Below are positions 22,701 to 34,300 of a stretch of DNA of 64,000 nucleotides, in pieces; the stretch's first letter is position 1, and every line of letters begins with the position of its first letter. The notes beneath the pieces are model-generated. The model had not been told where the DNA came from, ran no database searches, and saw only the letters and a list, made by a program, of their open reading frames with translations. This DNA is from Rattus norvegicus (Eukaryota; Chordata; Mammalia; Rodentia; Muridae), in assembly GCF_036323735.1 (NCBI RefSeq), contig NC_086040.1:58052391-58116390 (forward strand). Reading direction: 5' to 3'. Position numbers and translations under genes: made by a program.

Positions 22701-24590
22701 GTGTGTCTGTGTTGATGCTACTTAGTCTTGTCCTCCATGCCTTAAACGGCCTGCTTCTCAGTGTCACTTTAGATGGAGCTGGGTGTCTTCTCCATCCGGT
22801 GGGATATGGTGGAACATAAGTGGATACAGTCTTGGACTGGAGACCCCAGCACAGTTCCTACACATATGGTGGGAGTGGCTCTGTACTCAGTTAGAAGCAG
22901 GTACTCAGGTCTCTGACTCTTGTCTATGAAACAGAGAAGGACACCTCTCCTCTCTTCTCTCCTGCCCTGGTTTCTATGAAGTGTCCTCGTGCTGCTCCTC
23001 AGAGTTGCTGGAAGGACGCTCCCTGCCTGTTGCCGCAAGAGACAGACCTGCACCCGGAGAAGCCCAAGTGGGGACAGCGGGTATCTGCTGGTCCCGAAAT
23101 CCAGGTTAACTCCAGCACTCCTGCCGATCACGTAAAAGAGCTGTGCAGTAGTCGTGGGGGTATAATTGTTCATTCCCACTTGCCTTGTAAACCATGGCCA
23201 TTATCTTTCTGGTCCAGGCTTGAGAAATGGCCATACAGCGAGATTTGCTACTACCCTTCCCTGGGAGAAAGCAAAAAAAAAAAAAAATTAGTAGATATTA
23301 TTAAAAGGCTTTTAATCCATGAACATATAACCAGCTGAAATGGGCTGAAAGGTCCTGTGACTGAACGGAGGATGTGTGAGGCATCTTTATTTAATAACCA
23401 CCATTTGACATAATAAAGATTTAATTTAAATCAAAGCTGATGAGTCAAGTTCTTTTCTTTAAATCTGCTTCTGCCAATAACACTACACATCCGTAACCCA
23501 TTTTAGTCTCTTCTACTGAGAGAGGAGGCAAAGGCTTTCTATTCTCCCCAATGTCCCAACAGACTCAGTACAGATTCCTTTGGACCCTCTGTGGAGGGTA
23601 CTTTTAAGCCTAAACCCGCACCTTTGGTGGGAGGAGGTTGTTTGGGGTTCAGTGTCCACATTTGTGTGTCCTGCTTGAGCTCAGTTCTCACATCACGTTC
23701 TCTTATCCGCGTACTCACCCACACAGAATCATTTAAGACAAGGTTGTACCCACTTTCTTTTGCCAGGTGGGCTTCTGTTCTCTTCTTGTCTCCTGGGCTT
23801 CATGGAAAGGGTCTCACCCACAAGTCCCCTGAAATAGTTGACAAGGTAAAGCACTTCCTTGGGTGACCAGCAGCGATTTTCAGAGCTAACCGGCACAGCG
23901 GAAGAAATATGGGAAGATTTATTAAGTCATGAATACTCCCGGGACTAATAATATATGAAAATAAAAGAAAGAAACCCAGCTTAAATAGCAATGCACGCGC
24001 ACGCACACACACAGAAACACAGTCCTTCTACACAAGCATGCACACGCACTCAGGAGTTCACAGTTCACAAACAGGTGTCTTCTTCTTCTGTGTTCTGACT
24101 GTGTTCACAGCTGGCTGAACTTACTGTGGTAAAGACCGCCACCTTTTGATTATTAAACCCTGCCTTTCCTCCTGGGCATCCAGCTCAGTGATATTGCCTG
24201 GCATCCATGGACTGAGTGCCAATGCAATGGTCTGTGTATATGACTTGATTACAGGCAGCCTCCACTCCAGTCCTTAGTGTTCTTTCTCCCCTCCTTTCTT
24301 GGCTAGCTCTCTGGGCTCTCAGGCTCAAAGTTGTGCAGAGCTATGAGGAAGGGGAAACATGGGTCACAGGAGACAATGTGGAGTCATGTTAAGAAGGTAA
24401 ATGCAGCCAGAGAGGAGGTCTGGTCCCTGGCTTGGCAGCTGATATCTCAAAGGCTCTTGTCTGAGTCATTTACAGACTTCCTCTTCAGAGATAACTATAC
24501 TCGGAGAAGCAATCCTCTCTATACACCACCAGCTGGAAAGGAGCTTTCTTTATTGAATTTCCACATTTCATTTTTCATTTTTGTAATGTA
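22701..24590. other. unique non-coding DNA with candidate conserved patches
   Basis: No gene recognised. 23285-23460 ('ttatttaataaccaccattt', 'aaagatttaatttaaatcaa') and 23875-23965 ('agatttattaagtcatgaat') are repeat-free and AT-motif rich. An A-run lies at 23274-23287 and CA/CG-rich simple sequence at 23995-24010. Confidence 0.35.
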
Positions 24591-24747
24591 TGCATCACGT
24601 GTATTCACTGTTGTGTGCACATGTTTGTGGAGGTTGAAAGACTTGTGTCAGTCTCAGGAACACCACCCACATCATCTGAAACAAGGTCTCCCACTGTCCT
24701 GGATCTCACCAGTTAGGCAGGATAGGCTGGCCCCCCAAGCCCCAGAA
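24591..24747 (-). mobile_element. B4-type SINE fragment (tentative)
   Basis: 'tgcacatgtttgtggaggtt' and 'aaacaaggtctcccactgtc' fit the complement of a B4-type SINE. It leads directly into the purine repeat. Confidence 0.45.
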
Positions 24748-25041
24748 GGGAGGGAGAGGGAGAGGGAGAGGGAGAGGGAGAGGGAGAGGGAGAGGGAGAG
24801 GGAGAGGGAGAGGGAGAGAGAGAGAGAGAGGTAGACAGAGAGGAAGAGGAAGAGAGAGAAAGGGAGAGGGAGGTAGACAGAGAGGAAGAGGAAGAGAGAG
24901 AGAGGGAGAGGGAGAGGGAGGTAGACAGAGAGTAAGAGGAAGAGAGAGAGAGGGAGAGGGAGAGGGAAAGGGAGGGAGAGGGAAAGGGAGGGAGAGGAAG
25001 AAGGAGGGAGGGAGGGAGGGAGGGAGGGAGGGAGGGAGAGA
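24748..25041. repeat. (GGGAGA)n / GA-rich purine tract, about 290 bp
   Basis: The left part is a regular GGGAGA hexamer array. The middle repeats a longer unit with GGTAGACAGAGAGGAAGAGG at about 24830, 24870 and 24919, and the right end is a GGGA tetramer run. One strand is almost pure purine, so Leu/Ser/Pro frames on the minus strand are artefacts. Confidence 0.97.
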
Positions 25042-25845
25042 AGCCTGGTGTGCTTTTGAAATCTCAAGGCCCCTACCTCCCATTGACACATCTCTTTTAA
25101 CAAAAACACAACTCCCAATCCTTTCTAAACAATCCACAAACAGGAAACCAAACACATTCAAGTATTTGAACCTCTGAGGATCACACTTATTCAAAATCCT
25201 AAAGTATTTTTTTTCTTTTAAAAGAAATCAAGTAATGAGTGTCCATCCCATTTGGTAGTATATTTTATCATTACATTCATTTCTCAGAGGTTGGGGTTAT
25301 TTGCATAACAAGTATCCAATCAAGCCATCACTCTCCCATAACCCAAAGGCATCATACCTCCCCCTTTTCTACTTGATTATCCACATAGGTGTTAGGGAAA
25401 CATATCCCTTCATCCTGATTTAGTTCAAAGCATGGGAGGTTATTGATGTGCAATTAATTGCTATTCATAATGGGATAAAACAGAAGCCAACATGATTCAG
25501 TCTATTGTTGCTGGGAGCTGAAGATTTCCCTTCCATTTAATAAAACGTGATAAATATAATTTTAATGTAAGCCTAGAAACCCCAACAAAGCCTTTAGTTT
25601 ATATTTTTTCATTATTTCCAGATCATTCTCTGTGATACACAGGAACCTAGAGGAGGAGAACTGTGTGGAGTCACTGACACACACTAAACCAAGGATTCCT
25701 GTGCACAATAAGGAGATATATCCTGTCCTCTGAGAGTTGGCCCCAGGACTCCCAATGATCTAAATTCCTCAGGTTCCTTGGATAAAACGACACTGCATTT
25801 GCATATAACCTATGCAAACCTCTCGTATACTCTAGTCATATTTAT
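25042..25845. other. unique AT-rich non-coding DNA with a candidate conserved patch
   Basis: 25430-25620 carries 'gatgtgcaattaattgctat' and 'ccatttaataaaacgtgata'. No gene recognised. Confidence 0.35.
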
Positions 25846-25849
25846 ATGT

Positions 25850-26075
25850 GTGCATGTGTGCATAGAGACTTGTAAGTTCAGAGGCTGGGGGAGGGTAGAG
25901 CGTGCTGTGCTCCTTCGCTACCTACTTTATTCCCTTGCGACAGGGTCCCCTGCTGAACCTGAGGTGAGGCTCACTGTCAGGAAGCCCCGGTCATCCTCCT
26001 GTTCCCATACCCAGCACTGGGGTTTGCATTTGTGACCACAGACTTGGCTTTACCCCTCTGCCATCTCCCCAGACC
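25850..26075 (-). mobile_element. B4-type SINE
   Basis: 'ctgctgaacctgaggtgagg', 'cagcactggggtttgcattt' and 'ctctgccatctccccagacc' read as the complement of a B4-type SINE. The TGTGTGCATG left end is its tail side. Confidence 0.6.
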
Positions 26076-26224
26076 CTCCTACATTTTAAATAATCTCTGC
26101 ATTACTTTGGTACATAATGAAATGAAATCATGAGGGGCTGTTATTTAGGAGATGACAAGAAAAATGGTTTGTATGTGTTCAGTACAGATATGATATTTTA
26201 AAAACCACTTCTACTAGTTCCTTG

Positions 26225-26690
26225 AGAACTTCGTACATTATATAATGATAGAATTTACTTCTCACTTCTCTTCCTAACTCCTACCTGGTATATCCCCACC
26301 TAATCCCTTCTCCCAACTTCAAAGCTCTCTTTCTGCCCTCTGTAATAACCCACTCAAATCAATATGGTGCCCATAAATTCATGGGCATTGGACAAGCCAC
26401 TGGAGCCATGCCAGCTTATCACCAGCTATATCTTTGTAGAAAACTAACTCTCCCTTTCCTATCAGGTAGAGCTGAGGGATAGTGGTCCTCATGTTTATAG
26501 AAGGCACTGCTTTGTTCTGGTTCTCACTGATATCTGTATCTTATATTTCCACTCCTTCTTCATTGAGGGTTCCTAGGACTCAACTCCTTCTTCTTTTGCC
26601 TCTCTCTATGAGTCTCTGTACATGCGTGTTTGTCTATAGATATCCAATTTTACATTCAAGCAAACACATGGTGTGGGGCGTCTTTACAAT
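26225..26690 (-). mobile_element. old rodent L1 (Lx-like) 3'-UTR fragment, tentative
   Basis: 'gtgcccataaattcatgggc', 'attggacaagccactggagc' and 'gaaaactaactctccctttc' resemble the reverse of an Lx-type L1 3' UTR. It is strongly diverged. Confidence 0.4.
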
Positions 26691-28970
26691 TGACTGCTAA
26701 TGGTATCTCACCCCAGACAAAATGCTGCAATTCAGACATGGTGTAGCTCAGTCCCAGAAAGAAATAGGAGATGTTGAGAAACCTAACCATCTGTTTCTAG
26801 TGTGAGGTGACATTTAGACATCTGACTCAACCTTCTGGCCCTACCCTATGGGTTTAAGATACACATTGTCCCAGTACAGTGTTCAAAGGTGGGACTATGA
26901 AAATCGATTGGACCCTGTGGGCTGTGATCAATGAGTTCATCTGTTGATGGATGTGTATGAAGGTGGCGGGAAACGAGGAGATAGGAAAATAAGAGACTTG
27001 GTCATTTGGGACATGTCTTGGAGGGTGTTTTTTTGTCCGTGGTCTGTTCTTGTGATGAAGCTTCTTGGATGCCAGTAAGGTTAGCAGTTGAGCTCTACCG
27101 TGCCCCTTTCATGGTCACGTGACCATGGACCAAAACCTATGAAATCATGAACCAAAATAAGTTTGTTTACTATGTGAGTTGCTAGGCAACTTTTAAGAGT
27201 GATGAATGGGATTAACATGAACGTGGCCAAAAGTGATGCTGAGCATATCAGGTCAGGAACGGATTTGGTGTAGGAGGACTCATGACTTAATCCTTTAAAC
27301 TCATTTTCTGGAGGTTGCACGCTAAGAGAAGACCCAATGTTTCCCACGTGGTTTTATCCAGAATATTCTGCCAATGTATCTGTCATCTTAGCAAATCAAG
27401 AACCTCCTGCATCCCGCTCTGGTCCTTCTCCTGACTTTACGTTGTGTTTTTAATAGACTTCGATATCGTATGAATTAGTGGGAAATGAGTATTAAAAAAA
27501 AGAGAAGTAAACTAAAAATTTTGCTGTAAAATCATTAAATTACACACTTAAAATAAATGGACTTTTTGAGTATGTAAATTATACTTCAATAAAGCTGCAG
27601 AAAAGGATTGGCCATCTGTGATGCTTGTCGTGTGATTTGCTATTTGTCATAGTTCCTGTGACTTTGAACTTAATAGTAGTGGGTGTTATTACAGATGACC
27701 CAGACACCAGGGTAACCATGCAGGGAGAACACTCTGTTCCTTCAGGGAAAAAAAAATCAAGTCCAATTCTTTGGCTTTCTTGATGAGGGTTTTTCTTGTC
27801 AAAGCTGATTTGGCTGGAAGTTGGACAGCAATTGGCTGAGAGGAAAGATGGAGAGAGAACAATAGCAATTGGCTGAGAGGAAAGATGGAGAGAGCACAAT
27901 GTTAACGGGGATAACTGAAGGTTGTGCTCACGAAAGGGGTTGAGTTTCACGGAGTTCAGTTGCAGAAGCTCCAGCGGCTGGTGGAGCTGAAGCCTAGGAG
28001 TCTTTCAAGACTGCGATTACACATTTTGTGATGTCACCGCCGAGTGTGAGATAAGGCTAAATGAAGTGGGAAAATTTTGGTTTCTTTGGAAACTCACTTG
28101 TGTCACAGGATGTTTTTCTGGAAGCTATGTTTGGAGAGGATGTTTTGCTGAAGCAGAAACATGAGAAGGCATGTGGTATTTCGCTGGAGCACACGCTTGA
28201 AGGAGGACAGGTATATGGAGAACATAAGTGTAATCCCACAGAGAGGGAGAGGACATTTTTACATTGCTACACCTTGCAAGGCTTCGATGGTCTTTGCTGG
28301 TCTTCGTTCCGTAAAGAGAAATGCACAAAAGAACCTGTGCTATTCGGGCTGCATCTGGCTACTTCTGCTGCTTCTTGTTGGTGTGTTAGAGCCTTTTGGT
28401 CTCTGCCAGATCAAGGCTCTGCTACTGATTTGTGTTTTGCATTTGCTACTGGACCGTACTGCACCATGAAGATTGGAGTTGCCCGAAAGAATTACTTCTA
28501 AATAGGTCCACAACTCTCTCCCTTTTCCTATCAATTTCTGTCTCTGCTACCTCTGGTTGGTGGGCTAGAAGGTTTAAGAACCCTTAAAAAGTAGGTTTTG
28601 AAAAAATCTAAGCCTACAGATAGATTCATGGGTTTTGAGAAAGGGCTATGTCTCCTGATGAGAGGAGATGATATGTAGGTTGTGACATTTTGGTTCTCTG
28701 TTCTACTGTGACCCATTAAATGGCCAGTGACTGACAGTCTCCCAGTAAGTGTAGCACACACTAAAATGATTTTGCTTGGCATTGAGAGCTGTAGAATGTA
28801 TTCATTTCTTGTCACATATGCTCGAGTGTTCATGTTGGTGACGTTAGTTACTCTTCAGTTTTGCAATACAGGAAAGTGAGTCTATACACTGAGAGAAGAG
28901 AGTGGTTGGTGGTATGTAACATGGAGTAAGAGAATCACTACGGTGCTGGGTCTCTCGCTATTTTTCCCCC
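26691..28970. other. unassigned DNA, partly repeat-like
   Basis: No gene recognised. 26880-27180 and 28300-28640 have the feel of old dispersed rodent repeats ('ccatgaagattggagttgcc', 'gctacctctggttggtgggc'), but I cannot name the family. The 146-codon frame at 28061-28501 lies in this repeat-like DNA and shows no domain. Confidence 0.35.
27827..27900. repeat. two-copy tandem duplication, 37 bp
   Basis: 27827-27863 and 27864-27900 are identical except for one base (AGAGAACAAT versus AGAGCACAAT). Each contains CAATTGGCTGAG. Confidence 0.95.
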
Positions 28971-28974
28971 CCAA

Positions 28975-29164
28975 TTTGACAATCTGGAGGCAACTGAGAA
29001 AAGAGAACAATTCAAAAACTGCCTCCAATAGATTAGTCTTTGGGTAAGTCTATGGAACATTTTCTTGATTCATGATTGTTGTGGGAGGGCCCACCATTGT
29101 GGGCAAGTACATCAGTAGTCATGTGTAAAAAGAATAGCCTTTTAGGCTTTAAGAAATAGTAATG
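28975..29164 (-). mobile_element. rodent repeat family B, inverted, left half (split by L1)
   Basis: 'aacattttcttgattcatga', 'gttgtgggagggcccaccat' and TGTGGGCA match the inverted family B order. The right continuation ('gcaagccatggggag') resumes at 35893, so this element is the L1's landing site. Confidence 0.6.
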
Positions 29165-30192
29165 GGAAAACCAGAAGAGACTGCTCCCTGCACACACATC
29201 TCGGACGCCAGAGGAAAAAGCCAAAGACCATCTGGGACCCTGGTGCACTGAAGCTCCCGGAAGGGGCGGCACAGGTCTCCCTGGTTGCTGCCGCTGCAGA
29301 GAGCCCCTGGGCAGCACCCCACGAGCGAACCTGAGCCTCGGGGCCACAGGTAAGACCAAACTTTCTGCTGCAAGAAAGCTGCCTGGTGAGCTTGGGACAC
29401 GGAAGCAGAATTTCTCTAGGAGGCACGGTCTGTGTTTACCGGAAGTCCCACACCCGCGGATCCCGGCCCGCAGCAGCTCTCTGCTCCCAGACCCGGTGAG
29501 AGAGAGACCCAACCGCCTGGTCAGGTGGGCACTCCTGAGGCTGCAGAGCGGAAGAGACCACCAACACTGCTCAACCCTGCCCACATCCCTGGCCCAAGAG
29601 GAAACTGTATAAGGCCTCTGGGCTCCCGTGGGGGAGGGCCCAGGAGCGGCAGGACTTCTGCGCCTGAGACACCGCCGCCGGAACCTGAAAGAAACAGACC
29701 TGATAAACAGTTCTCTGCACCCAAATCCCGTGGGAGGGAGAGCTAAACCTTCAGAGAGGCAGACAAGCCTGGGAAACCAGAAGAGACTGCTCCCTGCACA
29801 CACATTTCAGACGCCAGAGGAAAATGCCAAAGACCATCTGGAACCCTGGTGCACTGAAGCTCCCGGAAGGGGCGGCACAGGTCTTCCTGGTTGCTGCCGC
29901 TGCAGAGAGCCCCTGGGCAGCACCCCACGAGCGAACCTGAGCCTCGGGGCCACAGGTAAGACCAAACTTTCTGCTGCAAGAAAGCTGCCTGGTGAACTCA
30001 AGACGCAGGCCCACAAGAACAGCTGAAGACCTGTAGAGAGGAAAAACTACACGCCGGAAAGCAGAACACACTGTCCCCATAACTGACTGAAAGAGAGGAA
30101 AACAGGTCTACAGCACTCCTGACACACAGGCTTATAGGTCAGTCTAGCCACTGTCAGAAATAGCAGAACAAAGTAACACTAGAGATAATCTG
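29165..30192 (+). promoter_or_regulatory. L1 5' UTR with two tandem promoter-type monomer copies
   Basis: A block of about 235 bp at 29165-29402 (CCAGAAGAGACTGCTCCCTG ... GCAAGAAAGCTGCCTGGTGA) recurs at 29771-30000 with only a few changes, giving a repeat period of about 606 bp. The DNA is GC- and CpG-rich against an AT-rich background. In rodent L1s such 5' monomers carry the internal RNA polymerase II promoter. The first copy is the truncated 5' end of the element. The promoter role is inferred from the family. Confidence 0.88.
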
Positions 30193-31266
30193 ATGGCGAG
30201 AGGCAAGCGCAGGAACCCAAGCAACAGAAACCAAGACTGCATGCCATCATCGGAGCCCAATTCTCCCGCCAAAACAAACATGGAATATCCAAACACACCA
30301 GAAAAGCAAGATCTAGTTTCAAAATCATATTTGATCATGATGCTGGAGGACTTCAAGAAAGACATGAACACACTTAGGGAAACACAGGAAATCATTAATA
30401 AACAAGTAGAGGCCTACAGAGAGGAATGGCAAAAATCCCTGAAAGAATTCCAGGAAAACACAATCAAACAGATGAAGGAATTAAAAATGGAAATAGAAGC
30501 AATCAAGAAAGAACACATGGAAACAACCCTGGATATAGAAAACCAAAAGAAGAGACAAGGAGCTGTAGATACAAGCTTCACCAACAGAATACAAGAGATG
30601 GAAGAGAGAATCTCAGGAGCGGAAGATTCCATAGAAATCATTGACTCAACTGTCAAAGATAATGTAAAGCGGAAAAAGCTACTGGTCCAAAACATACAGG
30701 AAATCCAGGACTCAATGAGAAGATCAAACCTAAGGATAATAGGTATAGAAGAGAGTGAAGACTCCCAGCTCAAAGGACCAGTAAATATCTTCAACAAAAT
30801 CATAGAAGAAAACTTCCCTAACCTAAAAAAAGAGATACCCATAGGCATACAAGAAGCCTACAGAACTCCAAATAGATTGGACCAGAAAAGAAACACCTCC
30901 CGTCACATAATTGTCAAAACACCAAACGCACAAAATAAAGAAAGAATATTAAAAGCAGTAAGGGAAAAAGGTCAAGTAACATATAAAGGGAGACCTATCA
31001 GAATCACACCAGACTTCTCGCCAGAAACTATGAAGGCCAGAAGATCCTGGACTGATGTCATACAGACCCTAAGAGAACACAAATGCCAGCCCAGGTTACT
31101 GTATCCAGCAAAACTCTCAATTAACATTGATGGAGAAACCAAGATATTCCATGACAAAACCAAATTTACACAATATCTTTCTACAAATCCAGCACTACAA
31201 AGGATAATAAATGGTAAAGCCCACCATAAGGAGGCAAGCTATACCCTAGAAGAAGCAAGAAACTAA
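30193..31266 (+). CDS. L1 ORF1: L1 ORF1 protein (nucleic-acid-binding chaperone)
   Basis: A 357-residue protein, the size expected of a rodent L1 ORF1p. ORF1p forms trimers, coats L1 RNA in cytoplasmic particles and acts as a nucleic-acid chaperone during reverse transcription. Residues 1-40 are basic and polar (MARGKRRNPSNRN start). Residues ~45-160 are rich in E, K, Q and M with heptad spacing, the trimeric coiled coil. From about 175 the RRM core begins (RRSNLRIIGIEE), with RHIIVKTPN later, and the C-terminal domain includes RPIRITPDFSPETMKARR and LLYPAKLSINIDGE. The reading frame is unbroken. The ATG at 30193 (CTGATGGCG) is the first in-frame start after the 5' UTR and fits the family's usual beginning. 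It overlaps no other gene; ORF2 starts 59 bp after its stop. Confidence 0.97.
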   Translation: MARGKRRNPSNRNQDCMPSSEPNSPAKTNMEYPNTPEKQDLVSKSYLIMMLEDFKKDMNTLRETQEIINKQVEAYREEWQKSLKEFQENTIKQMKELKMEIEAIKKEHMETTLDIENQKKRQGAVDTSFTNRIQEMEERISGAEDSIEIIDSTVKDNVKRKKLLVQNIQEIQDSMRRSNLRIIGIEESEDSQLKGPVNIFNKIIEENFPNLKKEIPIGIQEAYRTPNRLDQKRNTSRHIIVKTPNAQNKERILKAVREKGQVTYKGRPIRITPDFSPETMKARRSWTDVIQTLREHKCQPRLLYPAKLSINIDGETKIFHDKTKFTQYLSTNPALQRIINGKAHHKEASYTLEEARN

Positions 31267-31325
31267 TCGTCTTGGCAACAAAACAAAGAGAATGAAAGCA
31301 CACAAACATAACCTCACATCCAAAT

Positions 31326-34300
31326 ATGAATATAAAGGGAAACAATAATCACTATTCCTTAATATCTCTCAATATCAATGGCCTCAACTCCCCAATAAAA
31401 AGACATAGATTAACAAACTGGATACGCAACGAGGACCCTGCATTCTGCTGCCTACAGGAAACACACCTCAGAGACAAAGACAGACACTACCTCAGAGTGA
31501 AAGGCTGGAAAACAACTTTCCAAGCAAATGGTCAGAAGAAGCAAGCTGGAGTAGCCATTCTAATATCAAATAAAATCAATTTCCAACTAAAAGTCATCAA
31601 AAAAGATAAGGAAGGACACTTCATATTCATCAAAGGAAAAATCCACCAAGATGAACTCTCAATCCTAAATATCTATGCCCCAAATACAAGGGCACCTACA
31701 TACGTAAAAGAAACCTTACTAAAGCTCAAAACACACATTGCACCTCACACAATAATAGTGGGAGATTTCAACACCCCACTCTCATCAATGGACAGATCAT
31801 GGAAACAGAAATTAAACAGTGATGTCGACAGACTAAGAGAAGTCATGAGCCAAATGGACTTAACGGATATTTATAGAACATTCTATCCTAAAGCAAAAGG
31901 ATATACCTTCTTCTCAGCTCCTCATGGTACTTTCTCCAAAATTGACCATATAATTGGTCAAAAAATGGGCCTCAACAGGTACAGAAAGATAGAAATAATC
32001 CCATGCGTGCTATCGGACCACCACGGCCTAAAACTGGTCTTCAATAACAATAAGGGAAGAATGCCCACATATACGTGGAAATTGAACAATGCTCTACTCA
32101 ATGATAACCTGGTCAAGGAAGAAATAAAGAAAGAAATTAAAAACTTCTTAGAATTTAATGAAAATGAAGATACAACATACTCAAACTTATGGGACACAAT
32201 GAAAGCTGTGCTAAGAGGAAAACTCATAGCGCTGAGTGCCTGCAGAAAGAAACAGGAAAGAGCATATGTCAGCAGCTTGACAGCACACCTAAAAGCTCTA
32301 GAACAAAAAGAAGCAAATACACCCAGGAGGAGTAGAAGGCAGGAAATAATCAAACTCAGAGCTGAAATCAACCAAGTAGAAACAAAAAGGACCATAGAAA
32401 GAATCAACAGGACCAAAAGTTGGTTTTTTGAGAAAATCAACAAGATAGATAAACCCTTAGCCAGACTAACGAGAGGACACAGAGAGTGCGTCCAAATTAA
32501 CAAAATCAGAAATGAAAAGGGAGACATAACTACAGATTCAGAGGAAATTCAAAAAATCATCAGATCTTACTATAAAAACCTATATTCAACAAAACTTGAA
32601 AATCTTCAGGAAATGGACTATTTCCTAGACAGATACCAGGTATCAAAGTTAAATCAGGAACAGATAAACCAGTTAAACAACCCCATAACTCCTAAGGAAA
32701 TAGAAGCAGTCATTAAAGGTCTCCCAACCAAAAAGAGCCCAGGTCCAGATGGGTTTAGTGCAGAATTCTATCAAACCTTCATAGAAGACCTCATACCAAT
32801 ATTATCCAAACTATTCCACAAAATTGAAACAGATGGAGCCCTACCGAATTCCTTCTACGAATCTACAATTACTCTTATACCTAAACCACACAAAGACACA
32901 ACAAAGAAAGAGAACTTCAGACCAATTTCCCTTATGAATATCGACGCAAAAATACTCAATAAAATTCTGGCAAACCGAATTCAAGAGCACATCAAAACAA
33001 TCATCCACCATGATCAAGTAGGCTTCATCCCAGGCATGCAGGGATGGTTTAATATACGGAAAACCATCAACGTGATCCATTATATAAACAAACTGAAAGA
33101 ACAGAACCACATGATCATTTCATTAGATGCTGAGAAAGCATTTGACAAAATTCAACACCCCTTCATGATAAAAGTCCTGGAAAGAATAGGAATTCAAGGC
33201 CCATACCTAAACATAGTAAAAGCCATATACAGCAAACCAGTTGCTAACATTAAACTAAATGGAGATAAACTTGAAGCAATCCCACTAAAATCAGGGACTA
33301 GACAAGGCTGCCCACTCTCTCCCTACTTATTCAATATAGTTCTTGAAGTTCTAGCCAGAGCAATCAGACAACAAAAGGAGATCAAAGGGATACAGATCGG
33401 AAAAGAAGAGGTCAAAATATCACTATTTGCAGATGATATGATAGTATATTTAAGTGATCCCAAAAGTTCCACCAGAGAACTACTAAAGCTGATAAACAAC
33501 TTCAGCAAAGTGGCTGGGTATAAAATTAACTCAAATAAATCTGTTGCCTTCCTCTATACAAAAGAGAAACAAGCCGAGAAAGAAATTAGGGAAACGACAC
33601 CCTTCATAATAGACCCAAATAATATAAAGTACCTCGGTGTGACTTTAACCAAGCAAGTAAAAGATCTGTACAATAAGAACTTCAAGTCACTGAAGAAAGA
33701 AATTGAAGAAGACCTCAGAAGATGGAAAGATCTCCCATGCTCATGGATTGGCAGGATTAATATAGTAAAAATGGCCATTTTACCAAAAGCAATCTACAGA
33801 TTCAATGCAATCCCCATGAAAATACCAATCCAATTCTTCAAAGAGTTAGACAGAACAATTTGCAAATTCATCTGGAATAACAAAAAACCCAGGATAGCTA
33901 AAGCTATCCTCAACAATAAAAGGACTTCAGGGGGAATCACTATCCCTGAACTCAAGCAGTATTACAGAGCAATAGTGATAAAAACTGCATGGTATTGGTA
34001 CAGAGACAGACAGATAGACCAATGGAATAGAATTGAAGACCCAGAAATGAACCCACACACCTATGGTCACTTGATTTTTGACAAAGGAGCCAAAACCATC
34101 CAATGGAAAAAAGATAGCATTTTCAACAAATGGTGCTGGTTCAACTGGAGGGCAACATGTAGAAGAATGCAGATCGATCCATGCTTATCACCCTGTACAA
34201 AGCTTAAGTCGAAGTGGATCAAGGACCTCCACATCAAACCAGACACACTCAAACTAATAGAAGAAAAACTAGGGAAGCATCTGGAACACATGGGCACTGG

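Noticed and set aside
24331..25194. Arg/Glu and Leu/Ser/Pro-rich ORFs of 148-167 codons
   Set aside because: They are translations of the GGGAGA/TCTCCC simple repeat.
28061..28501. 146-codon plus-strand ORF
   Set aside because: It lies in repeat-like DNA, a second frame is also open, and no protein family is recognisable.
29033..30080. Several 67-256 codon frames on the minus strand over the L1 5' UTR as host genes
   Set aside because: They are repeated in both monomer copies and have no domain; they are best explained by GC-rich promoter DNA. Kept only as a low-interest antisense-ORF observation.
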